From the NCBI RefSeq assembly GCF_042453785.1, contig NC_091667.1, positions 36,014,001 to 36,078,000 of the forward strand: 64,000 nt of DNA, read 5' to 3'. How positions within the stretch are numbered: position 1 is the first letter of the stretch; each line of letters starts with the position of its first letter. The notes under the pieces were generated by a model. The model did not search any database. It was not told the DNA's origin and saw only the letters and a list, made by a program, of their open reading frames with translations. This document shows, in pieces, positions 44,215 through 55,841 of this stretch. The DNA is from Malus domestica (lineage: Eukaryota > Streptophyta > Magnoliopsida > Rosales > Rosaceae). Both the position numbers and the translations under genes were made by a program.

Positions 44215-44385
44215 ACAACGAAATGATTACTCTTTTGTTGACTGAAAGATCACGGATTTGAATCATGGTTACAACCTTTTTACAAAGTAAAAGTAAATTT
44301 GCTTACGATAGACGTTCCCTTCTCCCCGATCCTTTCAAGGGTGAGAGCCTTCTTGGTTGGGATTACCGACTAGTGAATAGTGATC
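44215..44385 (+). mobile_element. Au SINE
   Basis: 'gatcacggatttgaatcatg' (B-box region), then 'caaagtaaaagtaaatttgc', 'ttacgatagacgttcccttc', 'cccgatcctttcaaggg', 'gagagccttcttggttggg' reproduce the consensus order of Au SINEs as I remember it. It lies roughly 270-440 bp upstream of the small gene at 44653 and could contribute to its promoter region. Confidence 0.7.
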
Positions 44386-44652
44386 ATGACATTGGGTCTT
44401 TACTTTTTCCTCACTTTACCCTCTTTCACAGCTTCCTTTATATTTTCCCCACCTTCCATTCTTTTGACAACAATCTTTACTTGTCCTTACCACCAAGGCA
44501 TCTCGCATTCCTACGCTTTACTGTCTCTCCCGCCTCTCTTTCGTCACCTTTTCTCTCTCTATTCAAACTTAAAACCTACATATATTTACCCACAAATTTA
44601 TCATCACCGATCCACCAACACCTAAAGAGCAATTATTTCTTCTCAGGCTGCA

Positions 44653-44948
44653 ATGGCTGTGTATGTGTCGATGCCTTTTCTAGTTGCTGCCGCAACCGGG
44701 ATATATTTCCTCGACAAAAACCATTACCAACCAAAGGTTAGTCCACCTCTCTACTAATATTTCCGTTATTGATGCTTTCGCCAGCTGATATTTGAAAGTT
44801 CTTGAAGCAGGAACTCGGAGCTGGGATTCGAGCAACCATCCAAGATGTTGTAGCAAAAGCGAAGGCCAAGGCGAACACTACTCAGATGCCAAAGTTGGCA
44901 CCCCAATTTGACGGATTAGACTCGTTTGAAACCTTGGTCGATCGTTAG
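44653..44948 (+). CDS. Small membrane-anchored plant protein, unknown function
   Basis: Two exons, 44653-44736 and 44811-44948 (GT-AG, phase 0), give 73 aa. The N-terminus MAVYVSMPFLVAAATGIYFL is a hydrophobic segment (signal anchor or signal peptide). It is followed by a basic/Ala-rich region (AKAKAKANTTQMPK) and the conserved end LAPQFDGLDSFETLVDR. The same C-terminal pattern ends the frameshifted gene at 35203-35443 (FAPELDGVHCFETILPC), 9 kb away, so the two belong to one small plant family that I cannot name. No catalytic motif is visible. A CT-rich leader lies upstream (44490-44630). The start is the first ATG in the frame. Confidence 0.68.
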
Positions 44949-45420
44949 CACCCCTAAACCCTGTGCGAAAGCATGTATCTGCTCGTTCAGGCCCTTAATT
45001 TACGTAACGAATCGTAGCGACACATGACTGAATCTTTCCGCTCTTGTTATATCTTCCCTCTGTACATACTTCATCCAATATAAAATATGATCGATCTACT
45101 TATCATCCAATAATTTAAATTTTCCTGCAATATCAAAGAAAAAGAAACAAGAGCAATAGCTAGGTATTATTATATCTCTTCATCATCTAAGATACACATG
45201 CTGAACTCCCTAAATTCAGCAGCCTGCTGGAAACTTCAACAATCTGTTAAGTTTATGTACAACAAAATATATCTGTTTTCTGGATACAACTTAAACGTAA
45301 CAGTTACATTGTTTATTCAACCGAAAAGCAATCTTCCATTGTTTCTTTCCCGTTGAACAATAGATAAAAGGTTTTATTCAGGATCATTTACCAAATACCA
45401 GCCAACGTTCTTGGTTAGGA
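44949..45420. other. Convergent 3' intergenic region
   Basis: 3' UTRs of the small gene (+) and the START-domain gene (-). No coding region is seen. Confidence 0.55.
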
Positions 45421-47533
45421 TCAACTTGAATCTCGATCACTCTTTGTTTGCAATTTCTTTCCTACCTTTGCAAGCTTTCCGCCTACCCCAAATATCACCA
45501 CCTTCATCAGGTGTCCCTTATTAAGAGTGCAAGCAATGATTATTGTCCCCCCAAGTATTAAGAGCTTGGGTATGTGCCTACCCGCAGGCTTCTTGGATGC
45601 AATCACCACCTCAGTTTGTGATGAGTCTTCTGTGGCTCCTGAGGATTTCAGGTACCCGGGATGTATTTTCGTGTTGATCTGAGCCATAAAGGCTGGCCGG
45701 GAAAGTGGTGATCCTGCTGCTCTTTCCTTCTGGTAGGTGCGTAAGCCAGCCTCAATCTTCTTGACTGTATCCCACATCCCTGTTCTTATTCCAAGTTTTA
45801 CAATTTCCCATGGGAGTCCATTATCTTCGTAATGTAAGAATATAACCTCACACGCAGTCAGCTGGCCGTCAGCCCTTCTTGATTCCACTGGTTATGTACA
45901 AAAATGTCACTTTATTACAGATTGAACAGCTCTATCGACTCTAACATAGTCACAAGCGGAATATAAACATATTATTTTGATGAAAACAGATCGAAGATTG
46001 GCAGAACTTACCTGCTTGAATGCACCAACTTGAGAAGTACAGATCTACACGTACTTGCTTGTCATGTCTTGGAACAGAAGCATAGGGCACTCCCTGAAAC
46101 ATGAAAGACAGAAAGCTTCTTATGTTTCATCAAACAAAAATTGAGAAACTGCTGCTATCTTTTAGTTCGATCTGTCAATTTATATCCGGTGTGCAAACAA
46201 TGTGTCATCAAATGAAGTGTAACAAGAGTGCATCGATGAATAAAAAAAAAATTTCCACTCCGCATACCTTTGTCACGCAATAATACAACCTCCCAGATTC
46301 CCAAATTCGACGACCTATGATGTATTCTCTGTCTTTACAGAAAAACGGGAACTGCAGAACGGAAGGCATGGCAGAGATAAAGAATATGCAAGGGAGAATC
46401 AACCAGTAAAAGTAAAACAAACATTGACCAGTTAGAACATACAAAAGGGAAGCCTTACCTTCTTAATCCACAGCGTCACCATGGTTCCTGTGGTCGGGCA
46501 TTCTTCTATGGTTTTCGCATAACTAAGCATGTCATCCCACCTTAGTCGAAACTCGTCATCCCAGAAGAAATCCCTCACTAATTCCGGCGTTGCATCCTCG
46601 TAGACAGTTCTGCTACGATATTGAGGAGGACCGACCTATCAAATCCCCAACAAGAAGAATACAACACAACATTGAGAAAACTGAATGGTAAAATCAAAGA
46701 GCTCAACAAAGCGGCTGGCCAAGAAAGCAAAAGTTAAGGGAAAACCATTACCTTTGGATCCCTACGCCAGCCTTGGTAGGTCATAGTTGGGGTGGAGCGA
46801 TCCATCATCTGTATCCATGGAGGACCTCCATCTTTCATATCTACAAGCTCGGATAAAACCTCTAAATCCTCCTCAGTCACTACAGTCGGCTTCTCCTCAT
46901 TCAGCTGCGATGTGCTGGATAAGTACAATCAATTAGTGAGTATTTTCAACGTCATAAAAAATCTATCCAATCAAGACTAGAAATTTCAACACCATTTTCC
47001 ACTTTTTATAGTAAACGATATTTATCAGATAAACTTCAACCGTACATCAAAACGTCTACAAGACATCAAAGACGCCCAACAGTAAAAGTAATAACAACTA
47101 AAGAAACCCAAATTATAATAGCTTGGTACAAGTAACCATTTTTCAATCGATACAAGGGATCAAAAGTCAGAAGCAAATAACAAACAATTGTAATAGCATG
47201 GTAACAAGCATGGTAACAGAAGTATGTTCTGACAAATACCAAGTACCTGCTGCCCTCATCGAATTCGGTAGCCGGAGGCGATACAGAAGGAGTTTTCTGA
47301 ATTCCCTTACCCATGCAGCGAGCTTCACAACCTTGGGAAACCAATGACTCAAAACAATTCAAGCATAGAGCTGACGAAAAATCAAAAGCGTTAGGCACAG
47401 GGCAGCCTAGTTTGTCCTTGTCATTGCCAGAGAATGCCCACTTTGGTTTCCACGACCATCCGATCAAAACTCCAACAAGCAATGCCAACGAAATACCCAG
47501 AAGCACCATCAAATACAAACCTGCGACCTCCAT
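45421..47533 (-). CDS. Membrane-anchored START-domain lipid-binding protein (CP5-like)
   Basis: Six exons: 47533-47247, 46914-46752, 46635-46459, 46351-46268, 46093-46012 and 45887-45421, giving 419 aa with consistent phases. The N-terminus MEVAGLYLMVLLGISLALLV is a membrane anchor, followed by GWSWKPKW. The START domain runs from about residue 115 (VTEEDLEVLSELVDMKDGGP) through GWRRDPKVGPPQYRSRTVYE, LVRDFFWDDEFRLRWDDMLS, FCKDREYIIGRRIWESGRLY and LYFSSWCIQAVESRRADGQL to about residue 330. A second hydrophobic stretch (IPKLLILGGTIIIACTL) is near the C-terminus. The order matches the plant 'membrane related protein CP5' group (Arabidopsis At1g64720-like). START domains bind a lipid or sterol in a closed cavity; the ligand here is unknown. 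The ATG at 47533 is preferred because the frame upstream has only a TTG. Confidence 0.88.
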
Positions 47534-48178
47534 TGTAGTATCTGTTGGTGTTTCCACTCTCTCCAATACCTAGGACAATCTAAACAAAGCCTCCATAGAA
47601 TCCGTACATAACAACAACAACCTACGAAACCTAGGAAACCCCACCAAGAAGAAATACCAGAGAAAAAGAAACTAAACAGAAAGCTGCATACTTTTTTAAA
47701 AGATTTAATCAAGTTGGTTTTTTGCTGCCGATAGATATAAACCAAAAAAAATATGCATAAAGCTTGAAACTTTGGAAAAAAAAAAGATCAAACCCAGAAG
47801 GAGATATCAGAAAACAGTGGGTGGAAAATCAGGGAAAGTTATTGAGAGGCGGGAAGGAGGAGTTCGGGATTCATGTGACGGTGTCGTTTCAATGGCATAC
47901 ACTGAGAATTGCGGGAGAAAAATGAGGAAAAACAAAAAATAGAAGCTGCAAAAAATAGAAGAATTATCAAAAGGAAAAAGAACACAACAAAAAAAACTCC
48001 AAAAATCGTACGTTTGTCGTTCTACATTCGAATTTCCGAGTACATATCTTTGCCTTCCTGCCAGTGCGAGTGGCTCTTCAAATTTTCTTGGATTTAACGT
48101 TGGCTTAAACCCTTTTAAATTTTTGTTCTTGTTGTTTAAGTTGTGGCGACGGCATCATCTTGTTTGACTATTTTTGGA
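47534..48178. other. 5' region of the START gene and spacer
   Basis: Probable 5' UTR and promoter on the minus strand (to about 47900), then AT-rich spacer. No gene is seen. Confidence 0.5.
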
Positions 48179-48325
48179 GGGGTGTGATATCTACACACCC
48201 CATTTTACTTCTCACACACCCTTCTAATTTTTGGCCTTCAGATAGGATGAATTGAAGAAGATCAACGGATAGAATTTAACAAGGGTGTGTGAGAAGTAAT
48301 TTGGGGTGTGTGGATAGCACACCCC
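48179..48325. mobile_element. MITE (family B, copy 3), target duplication TTTTTGGA
   Basis: GGGGTGTGATATCTACACAC at the left is inverted at the right (GTGTGTGGATAGCACACCCC). The flanks TTTTTGGA (48171-48178 and 48326-48333) match over 8 bp. It closely resembles 25024-25171. Confidence 0.88.
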
Positions 48326-48333
48326 TTTTTGGA

Positions 48334-49282
48334 TTTTGCGGGGGCCAACTGTTAGAATTCACGCTTATGGATGGAGGCTCACATGGGCATATGTCCCACT
48401 CAAGTAATTCATTTGTTAAGTTGCCAACTACAATTATATAATACATACGCGTTATCTTTGAAGCAAATATAGGTATCTAATGTCCAACATACCTACATAC
48501 TGCATATAATTCATATCAATTATTATATGAGCAAAAATGCTTTTGTTCTGTCATTTAAATCGAAAAACCTCTCTCCCGCGTAATCATGTATTTATATTTT
48601 TCTTATCACTCTGCCACTTTCCACTACTACATTGAAATTTTTGTAACATTAAAATTGTGATACATCATCATTTGAAATCAACTCTATTATCATATTGGGT
48701 ATAAGCTATACCGTAATACAGTTATCTTAGTTGATTTTCGAATTGCCCCCACTAGAAGAAATTTCTAGCTCCGTCCCTGTTCACGCTCAACCACTTGTCT
48801 TCTCATATTTTTGTCTGTAATAGTTAATATGATGTGAAGTTTGTTAACTGTGAAGTGAAAGATTGATTCTTAACCAGTATTTAGGCTACTTATTATATGC
48901 CATGTGATTAACTACTTGTCAACTACTTGTTAGGCGAATCGTAGTTGGTATAAAACTATAAATGATCAAATTTCGGGTGGCAATTACGGACGCCACACAT
49001 TATACGGTTCGAATTACGAGTATATAACCTGATGTGCATATAATAAATACAAATCAATTGTGTTAAATTATTATTATTATATAATTTTGCGTGTTGATCA
49101 ATATGTGGGTTAACACAAACGTAAGACATAAACAAGTGAACAAGAGACGATCCATTGCCACCAATTTTGCTTCCAATTTGTGCAAGTTAATAAGATGTGA
49201 ATTTGGTTAGTTTTAGGAGAAAGACTTATATGAAATGAATTTATTGTGACATTGGCTTTCCATTTCGATAAAAATGATGTGC
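48334..49282. other. Intergenic, no gene seen
   Basis: AT-rich, no coding region or clear repeat up to the solo LTR. Confidence 0.5.
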
Positions 49283-49287
49283 GTAAG

Positions 49288-51834
49288 TGTGACGACACAT
49301 CCCTACTTTTCAGTGTGATTTCTTTTTCTGTTGGTGTGAGTTGACGATTTTACTCTTCTTGGACAAAAGTGGAATCTAATGTGGACGTGGTTTTCGGCTT
49401 TCAGTTTCATTTTCCTAGTTTCGTACTAAATTAGTACTCGTCGCTACGAACGCGTGAGCACGTTTTAGACTCGAATCGGATCTGTAACGAAAAAATTACG
49501 CTTCGTTAAAGTACGTTAGTTACAGGTATTTTTGTACACGCGTGTACAAATTATCAGCGTTTGAAACACTGTAGGGAAGCAGATTTTGTACATTAAGAAT
49601 TGTACAAAATCCACCAATCCCTTCCTTAATTGGTGGATCCGGTCCCCCTTTCTTCACACAAACCACCAATCAAACTTTTGATTTTTCCTTGAATTCATCC
49701 TTACCACCCAATCAATTGCTTTCCCTCATTTGAAAGCAACCAATCATATCATCACCATCAAACCCTTCACCCAATCAGAGAGCACCTTTTCTCTCTATCT
49801 CTTCTCATTCTCTCTCAAACTCGAAACCTCTCTCACTCTGCAACTCCCTCAAACAGACACCAAACCTTACAAACATGACCTGAAAACCACACCATCAAAC
49901 TCGTCTCACCACCATGAACATAATAGTGCCCTTGGATCGTGGTTTGACCGAGTTTTGCACGTCGAACTTGGAAGGTCCGACTCGGCTTAGTTTTTCCCTG
50001 AGGAGTCGCAAACAACTTATGAGTTTTTAGGAACTTTAAAGGCCTCCACTCTACTCCTCGAGGTCTTTAGTGAAGGTTTGAGGACGAGTTGACATCGCAA
50101 CATACGAGTTTCAAGTGGCCGAGTTTAAGCCGAGACTATCGAGCCAATCTCAGGCCTTTTCCCATTCATTTTTGGACATCCAAAAGGTATAAACTAATTT
50201 TACACTTCATAAGCTTCGTTTCCATATAAATTTTCTGAAAAGTGGTTGAGAAATGAAAAAGATATGAAATTTTGAAATTTTACTCAGAAACTGGCGAAAA
50301 TTTCCAGATTCCGGCGAGTTCAGACTACGGCGACCAACGAGGACCCCTAGAGAAGACGAGGGAATATTCCATCAAAGTTGACAGAATATTCTAACTGCGT
50401 CAGGTAAAATCTGTTAATTATTTAATGGAATATTCCGTCAAACTAACAGAATATTCCTAACAGATGTCAGGGTTTTGCCTGCACGTGGTGATGCGTATGG
50501 CCGTGCCCTAGCCAGCTAGTGGCAGCCCGTCTGGCCTCCGATTGGTTTTCTATCAATTTGTGTAGGTCTGTGATGTCAAGTAGATCGACTTCGTCTATTC
50601 AAACCCTATGTTTGAGCAATCTACAGAGGTTTTATTTAAGTTTCCGTTTATGTGTTATTAAACTAAGTTAATTAGTAATTTCACATATAGAGGAAACGTA
50701 TCCCGAGGACGTACAAGGTCAAGCAAGGCTCGGAGGCTTTGTTTTGACTGCGTAACTATGAGTGGGTCATTTCTTTTTATAAGTATACGTATACTTGCTA
50801 GTTTCTAGTTATACTGTGAAAATAATTTACTACGTATGCCTTGCTTAGACTAAAATTACATGAAGTAGTGAAATGATTGAACCTAGGGAATTATTATGCG
50901 CTCTATAGGTTCATAGGTATACACGAGATACCATGATATTATATTTACAGCTGTGATTATTACTATGTTGATTAGAGTTATCGAATCTTTATGGCACGAT
51001 TTTATTTATGTCATCTGCTCATCATTGATGCACCCCGGTGTTAGTACTCCGCCTAGGGCCAGAGCTAGTCTTTCATGTGTATGTTCACATCCACACCATT
51101 TGCTTGCCTTGGATCTAAGTTAGGTGCTAGTCATGTCGTCCATATTGCATTAGGCAATTCCGACTCGTATGTGACTGCACTTCAGCGCCAGCCTTCATGT
51201 GTTTGTAGTAGTAGAGCGCATTTATTACACTCAGTCTTATCGTACATGTTGCATTAGGCAACTCTGACTCGTGTGTCAGCATGTGTCGATGAGCATTTGT
51301 TATTTTATGTTTACATATTACGAGCTTATGTGATATTGGTCACCTTGTGCTTAATTGCTATAACTGTGCCTTATTGATTTCGCGAGACTTTGCAGGCTAC
51401 GGTAAGTATTTCTTACTATATGTAGTACGTATATTTTGGAAATTATACTTGATTTTACGGCGATGGGTTATAATGTTTTTGAAAAGGTTTTTACAAAACG
51501 TTATTTTCTAATCCACTCAACTTTGTTTTTCGCCCCTCCAGGTTTAGTGGTTGTGCTTATGTGTAAACGAGGATTCTGTCAAATCTTAGGGGATGGTTAT
51601 CTTCAGTGGTATAACCCTCGCCCTAATTACTGTATTGTTCTTATGCTCTGCCATCACGTGTGAAATGGGTTCAATCCCGCTTACCCGCGCACTCTTTTAA
51701 TTAGGCAATTGTAGGTTTTAAATTTATTTGTATTTTTCCACTACACTACACTTTATGACTTCGTCACCTTTCAGGTGTCAGTCAACACAACTCGATTCAG
51801 AGTCCAAGTGGACATTCCGAGTCGGGGTGTGTCA
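49288..51834 (+). mobile_element. Solo LTR, 2547 bp, with 5-bp target duplication GTAAG
   Basis: The element begins TGTGACGACACATCCC and ends GAGTCGGGGTGTGTCA, so it is bounded by TG and CA with inverted tips. GTAAG flanks it at 49283-49287 and 51835-51839. There is no internal coding region and no second LTR. A single LTR with its own target duplication is the product of LTR-LTR recombination. The orientation is arbitrary; plus is assumed from the CT-rich, leader-like stretch near 49780-49850. The small frames within it are not credible genes. Confidence 0.82.
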
Positions 51835-51839
51835 GTAAG

Positions 51840-52646
51840 TTTTTCCTTACATGACATTATATTCTTAAATTAAGGTGTCATGTGACGGTAAATCTGTGTC
51901 ATATAAGTTGCTATTCGATCGCAAATCATTATGCTTTGGGTCCACCAGTAATGTTCCTATTACTTTTGAGAGATGAAAAGGATTGAAGCCCTTTTTTTTA
52001 TCTTTGAATTTTGGAATGAGAGATCCTAAATATATTGGTCTTTTCTTTGGGCTTACTTGAACTTTGAGGGAGTATTGCTAAATAGAGTCCAATAATCTAT
52101 TTGATTAATGTGTACTCTGGAAAGAAAAACGTTAGGGTTGAGTTTAGGAGAAATTCTTGAGTGCGGATGACCGAAACACATAGTTGTTCATTTACATACA
52201 CAAAGCACCCTAATTTGGTCTCACCCATTCTCTCCTTTGACTCCTTGTGTATGATAGTCATTATACATATGTTTGGATGAAAGATTTACTCGTCACGTGA
52301 TTGAGGGGTCGAATGACATTGGACAATAGCATGTGTCTACAAATCTAACAAAATGAGATCAAATCAAGAACATATATATGTGTCCGTATTTCAGATGTAC
52401 CAATTTAAGTGACCATCTTACTAAAATAAGCAAAGTTAGAAAGATTAAAATTAAAACTTCCATGAGATAACGAAATAGTACTTACAAAACCCCACGTGTT
52501 TCATGCTTGATAGTAAAAAGTAAAAGCAACTTCAACTACCACCACGTACCACGAAACATACCGCGGAGCTTCTCACGGTCGTTTCAAGTCTCAAGCTTTC
52601 GAATTCGAACTCAGAAAACCTAATTTCTCTCCATCTCCGCCTGCAA
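51840..52646. other. Upstream region of the next gene
   Basis: AT-rich spacer, then a probable leader (52560-52646, 'ctcaagctttcgaattcgaa'). No gene is seen. Confidence 0.5.
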
Positions 52647-52709
52647 TTGTCGGCGTCGAAGCCCATCGAGCTCTATCCACCTGGCCAATCAGATCCGGCC
52701 ACCTCAGCA

Positions 52710-54870
52710 ATGCTCTGTTCGGTGCCGGCCACCAAGTCCGGTTCGAACTGGCTGAACCGGCTCCGGTCCAACAAGGGATTCCCGACCGCCGACAATTCCG
52801 ACCTCGACCACTTCCTTACCCGAAACGCAAGCTCTCTCTGTGAATTCCCGGCTCCCAATGTCGTCTCATCGTCCACGGATTCGACTCGGCCGGATTCGGA
52901 CCGTGTCGGGAATCGCTCCGAATCCTTGTGTCCGAATGGCGATGACCAGGGAGGGGAAATCATCGGAATGATGAGCAACGTTCTGTCGGAGCTATTTTTC
53001 ATGGGCGGCGCCGACGAAAGTTCCAGACTTTCTGGGAAAAAGATTCCTAGAAAGCAAGCAAACCCCAGAGTCTGTGTCGGTTCCACGACCAACTCTAACG
53101 GCGACGCCACCGCCACTGCGAATGAAGCGGAGGAGAAGAGCTCGGAAAGTGAAGGAAATATCGAAAATGCCCTCGACAAGGTGGCGTCGGATAACAACAG
53201 CTTGGTGGGGAAGAAGAAGAAGAAGGAACTAGGAGGGAATGTGGGTGGTGGGCAATGTGAGGGGGAGGAGGATGAGGAGGAGGAAGAGAAGGGGGAGATG
53301 AAAGGGTATTCGAGGAGCGAAGTGACGGTGATTGATACGAGCTGCGGGGTTTGGAAGACGGAGAAGTTGGTGTTTAGGAGGAAGAATGTGTGGAAAGTTA
53401 GGGAGAAGAAGGTCAAAGGGAGGAGCTTTGGGAGACATAAGAGGAAAGTGGTTGTTGAGGAACACGTTGCTGATGACATTGACAAGAAGAAAGCTAAGGT
53501 TTCGGTTTCCGCGTTGGATGTTGAAGCTGGTGGGGATGAATGTATAGCTCTCAACTCCATTCAAGTAAGATACAAAGATTCTGTCTTGATTAATTTGCTA
53601 ATTTGGTATCATATTTCCTTCTTGATTGTGCTTAATCATTGCGAGTTTTGTTTATCTACGAATGCGAATATTGGATTACCAATTATTGCATGTGTTGATT
53701 TGTTTGGTATGGAAATGAAGTGGTTGTGTGGATGGCGCTAGCATTTTCGCTGCGATTCTTCGATTGCTTAATGCTGTTTTTGTTACAAAAAATGATGTAT
53801 TCTTGGCTGCAATATCTTCGTTGGTTCTTTCCAATGCAACATGTGATGTCATCTCTATTCTCTAGTGAGTGTGATAGTCCGTATCTATAGCTTGTGATTG
53901 CATGTGTTTTTCTGTTTCGATTTTAGGATTTAGTATGATCATTGCCTTCTCTTCGTCTGCATATACTGTGATTGCATGTGTCTTGGTTCATAATTCACAG
54001 AGTTATGTAAGTCTTCTAGTTGGTACACTGGATAAGTTTAACATTGAAAACTTTAAGGCTTGAATTGTGCCCGAGTAACCTCTCCGGGTTTTGTTCATTA
54101 GGAGTTCTAATCAGTTAATCTCCGTGCTCTTTGTTATTGTATTGATAACAACTATTAGTATCGAAGGGGAAAGGATATCACTTCAACTAGTTGGTACACT
54201 GAATAATTTGTTTTGAAGGCTGTGTAAAGTAGAATGCCGCGAGTTTTCTAGAGATTATGCATGGCCTTGGCCTCTGAATCTTTCTGTTTTCGCACCCCTT
54301 AAATGCTTTGGATGTAGCCGGCTCCACCTTCTGGTTTTGGATTTCAAGTGTTTTGCTGAATAATTGATTAGATTTTATGTTCCGATTCTGAATTTAGTGT
54401 GCAGTTGTTGCTTAACGTAAATAAGTATGAACCACGGCATGTGATTTGATGCCATAGTCGTAGAGTAGCTGTGCATAATATTATGAAACAAAGAAATGTA
54501 AGTTTGTTCCCCTTGCTTCATTGTTCAGGTACAGAAGCCACAGAATGACACCCTAGATAATCTGAATGACAGAGGGGAAGAATTCGGCAAACACCTGCCG
54601 GAAAATAAAACCAAAGATACAAGAAAAGGGCAAGTGCACTTGAAAGTACTATCTGATTTTGATATTCTGTGTTGCTGCCTGTATGCACCGAGGTGTTTAT
54701 TCTGCTCTTGTTGAATTTCATGCAGGTTTTCTTTGAACCGATCACCGCGAAATTTGAAAAAGGGCGGTTCCTCTGTTATATTAATAAAAGGCCTTCCTAC
54801 AGACAATAAAAATGGAGGAAAGCTTCATAAAAAGACTCTCAAGGACAGCCAAAAACAATGCAAAGCGTGA
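52710..54870 (+). CDS. Unknown, highly charged plant protein; upstream start codon lost
   Basis: Exons: 52710-53564, 54529-54629 and 54726-54870, 366 aa from the ATG at 52710. The frame is open upstream, and at 52647 a TTG stands where SASKPIELYPPGQSDPA should begin. 'gcaattgtcggc' looks like 'gcaatgtcggc' with one extra T, so the original start was probably there. The second intron starts with GC (AAAGG|GCAAGT), a known minor donor; it is needed to keep the frame. Visible features: NWLNRLRSNKGFP near the start, an acidic run (EGEEDEEEEEKGE), then a basic region with likely nuclear targeting (KVREKKVKGRSFGRHKRKVV), and a C-terminus SVILIKGLPTDNKNGGKLHK. No enzymatic motif. A nuclear or nucleolar role is only suggested by composition. 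Confidence 0.68.
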
Positions 54871-55202
54871 TTGAACCGGAAACCGGAAAAAGAGTTTTGC
54901 ACCAGAAAGAGCGAGCTGCCGGCAATGCAACAACTTAACATGATGGCACCAGCGTCGTTTCTTTCGGTATAAAAATTTAGTTGACCGTATCATCTCCCTC
55001 TCCGAAAGAGTGTCGGAGGTTCGGGTCACGCACAGGGCTTCGAGACGGCGGTGCCGGCGATCATGCTGACTTGGGAATCAAAATGTTGTGAAATGGTGAA
55101 ACTTTTTGTATGTGTTTACAAATGTCGTAACTGAAGCTATTTTCCCCAAAAGGATTTTTCTGTTTTTCTTGTTGCAATTTTTACAATCGTATTGATACGA
55201 AA

Positions 55203-55484
55203 CGGGAAATGATTACACGTGCCCCTTTTCTCCTTCTACGACCCTCACCCTGTATTTTTTTCTCACAATTCTTCTTTAATTTATTCAATCGAAATGCCGG
55301 AAAATATAGAGTTGTGTATTGTGAGAAAACAAGTGTATGGAAAATGAAAACTAATGAGAAATGATTACACGCGCCCCTTTTCTCCTTCTTCGACGTATTA
55401 TTTTTCTCACAATTCTTCTTTAATTTATTCAATCAAAAGGCCGGAAATTTTCAGAGTTGTGCATTGGGAGAAAACAAGTGTATA
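55203..55484. repeat. Two-copy tandem duplication, units of about 140 bp
   Basis: 'gggaaatgattacacgtgcc' with 'tctcacaattcttctttaat' and 'gagaaaacaagtgtat' in the first unit (about 55203-55343) recurs as 'gagaaatgattacacgcgcc' and so on in the second (about 55357-55484). Confidence 0.75.
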
Positions 55485-55490
55485 AAAAAA

Positions 55491-55640
55491 GGAAAACTAA
55501 TGAAAAAAAGCTTGAAACTTTGAGTTTTAACGAAAATGACAAAATAAGGGTAAAGTGAATAGTAACATGATTGACTTTTTAGTGTAAAACTGGTTTTTCG
55601 TTAAAGTGAACAGTACCGAGAGTTTTTCATTAAAGTTTTC
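55491..55640. mobile_element. MITE (family A, copy 3)
   Basis: Starts GGAAAACTAATGAAAAAAAG and ends CATTAAAGTTTTC. Same element as at 9198-9351 and 23611-23762. The flanks (GTATAAAAA / GTATGGAAA) may be a decayed 9-bp duplication. It lies 200 bp upstream of the mTERF start codon. Confidence 0.78.
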
Positions 55641-55841
55641 GTATGGAAATGCCATACAGAATTCCCTTTCAATTTAGATAATCATTGGGCCTATTGGGTC
55701 TATAATACTATTGATTTGTGGCTGTATTGAAGGGCCCATTTAGGTAAGGCCCGGGCATCGTCTTCACCTCAGCCACAAACGACTGTAAACAAAAGCTCAA
55801 TCCTTCCAAACGCGGAGAAGAAACCATTTTTTATCAGGAAA

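Larger units (their letters stand above)
54871..55841. other. Intergenic with tandem duplication and MITE
   Basis: Holds the 3' UTR of the preceding gene, a duplicated segment (55203-55484), a MITE (55491-55640) and the short promoter of the mTERF gene. No other gene is seen. Confidence 0.55.

Noticed and set aside
49730-49990. Small ORF in the CT-rich part of the 49-52 kb element
   Set aside because: It lies inside the solo LTR and shows no protein family features.
52673-53560. Long minus-strand frame (295 codons)
   Set aside because: It is the antisense shadow of exon 1 of the plus-strand gene, which has consistent splice sites and codon pattern.
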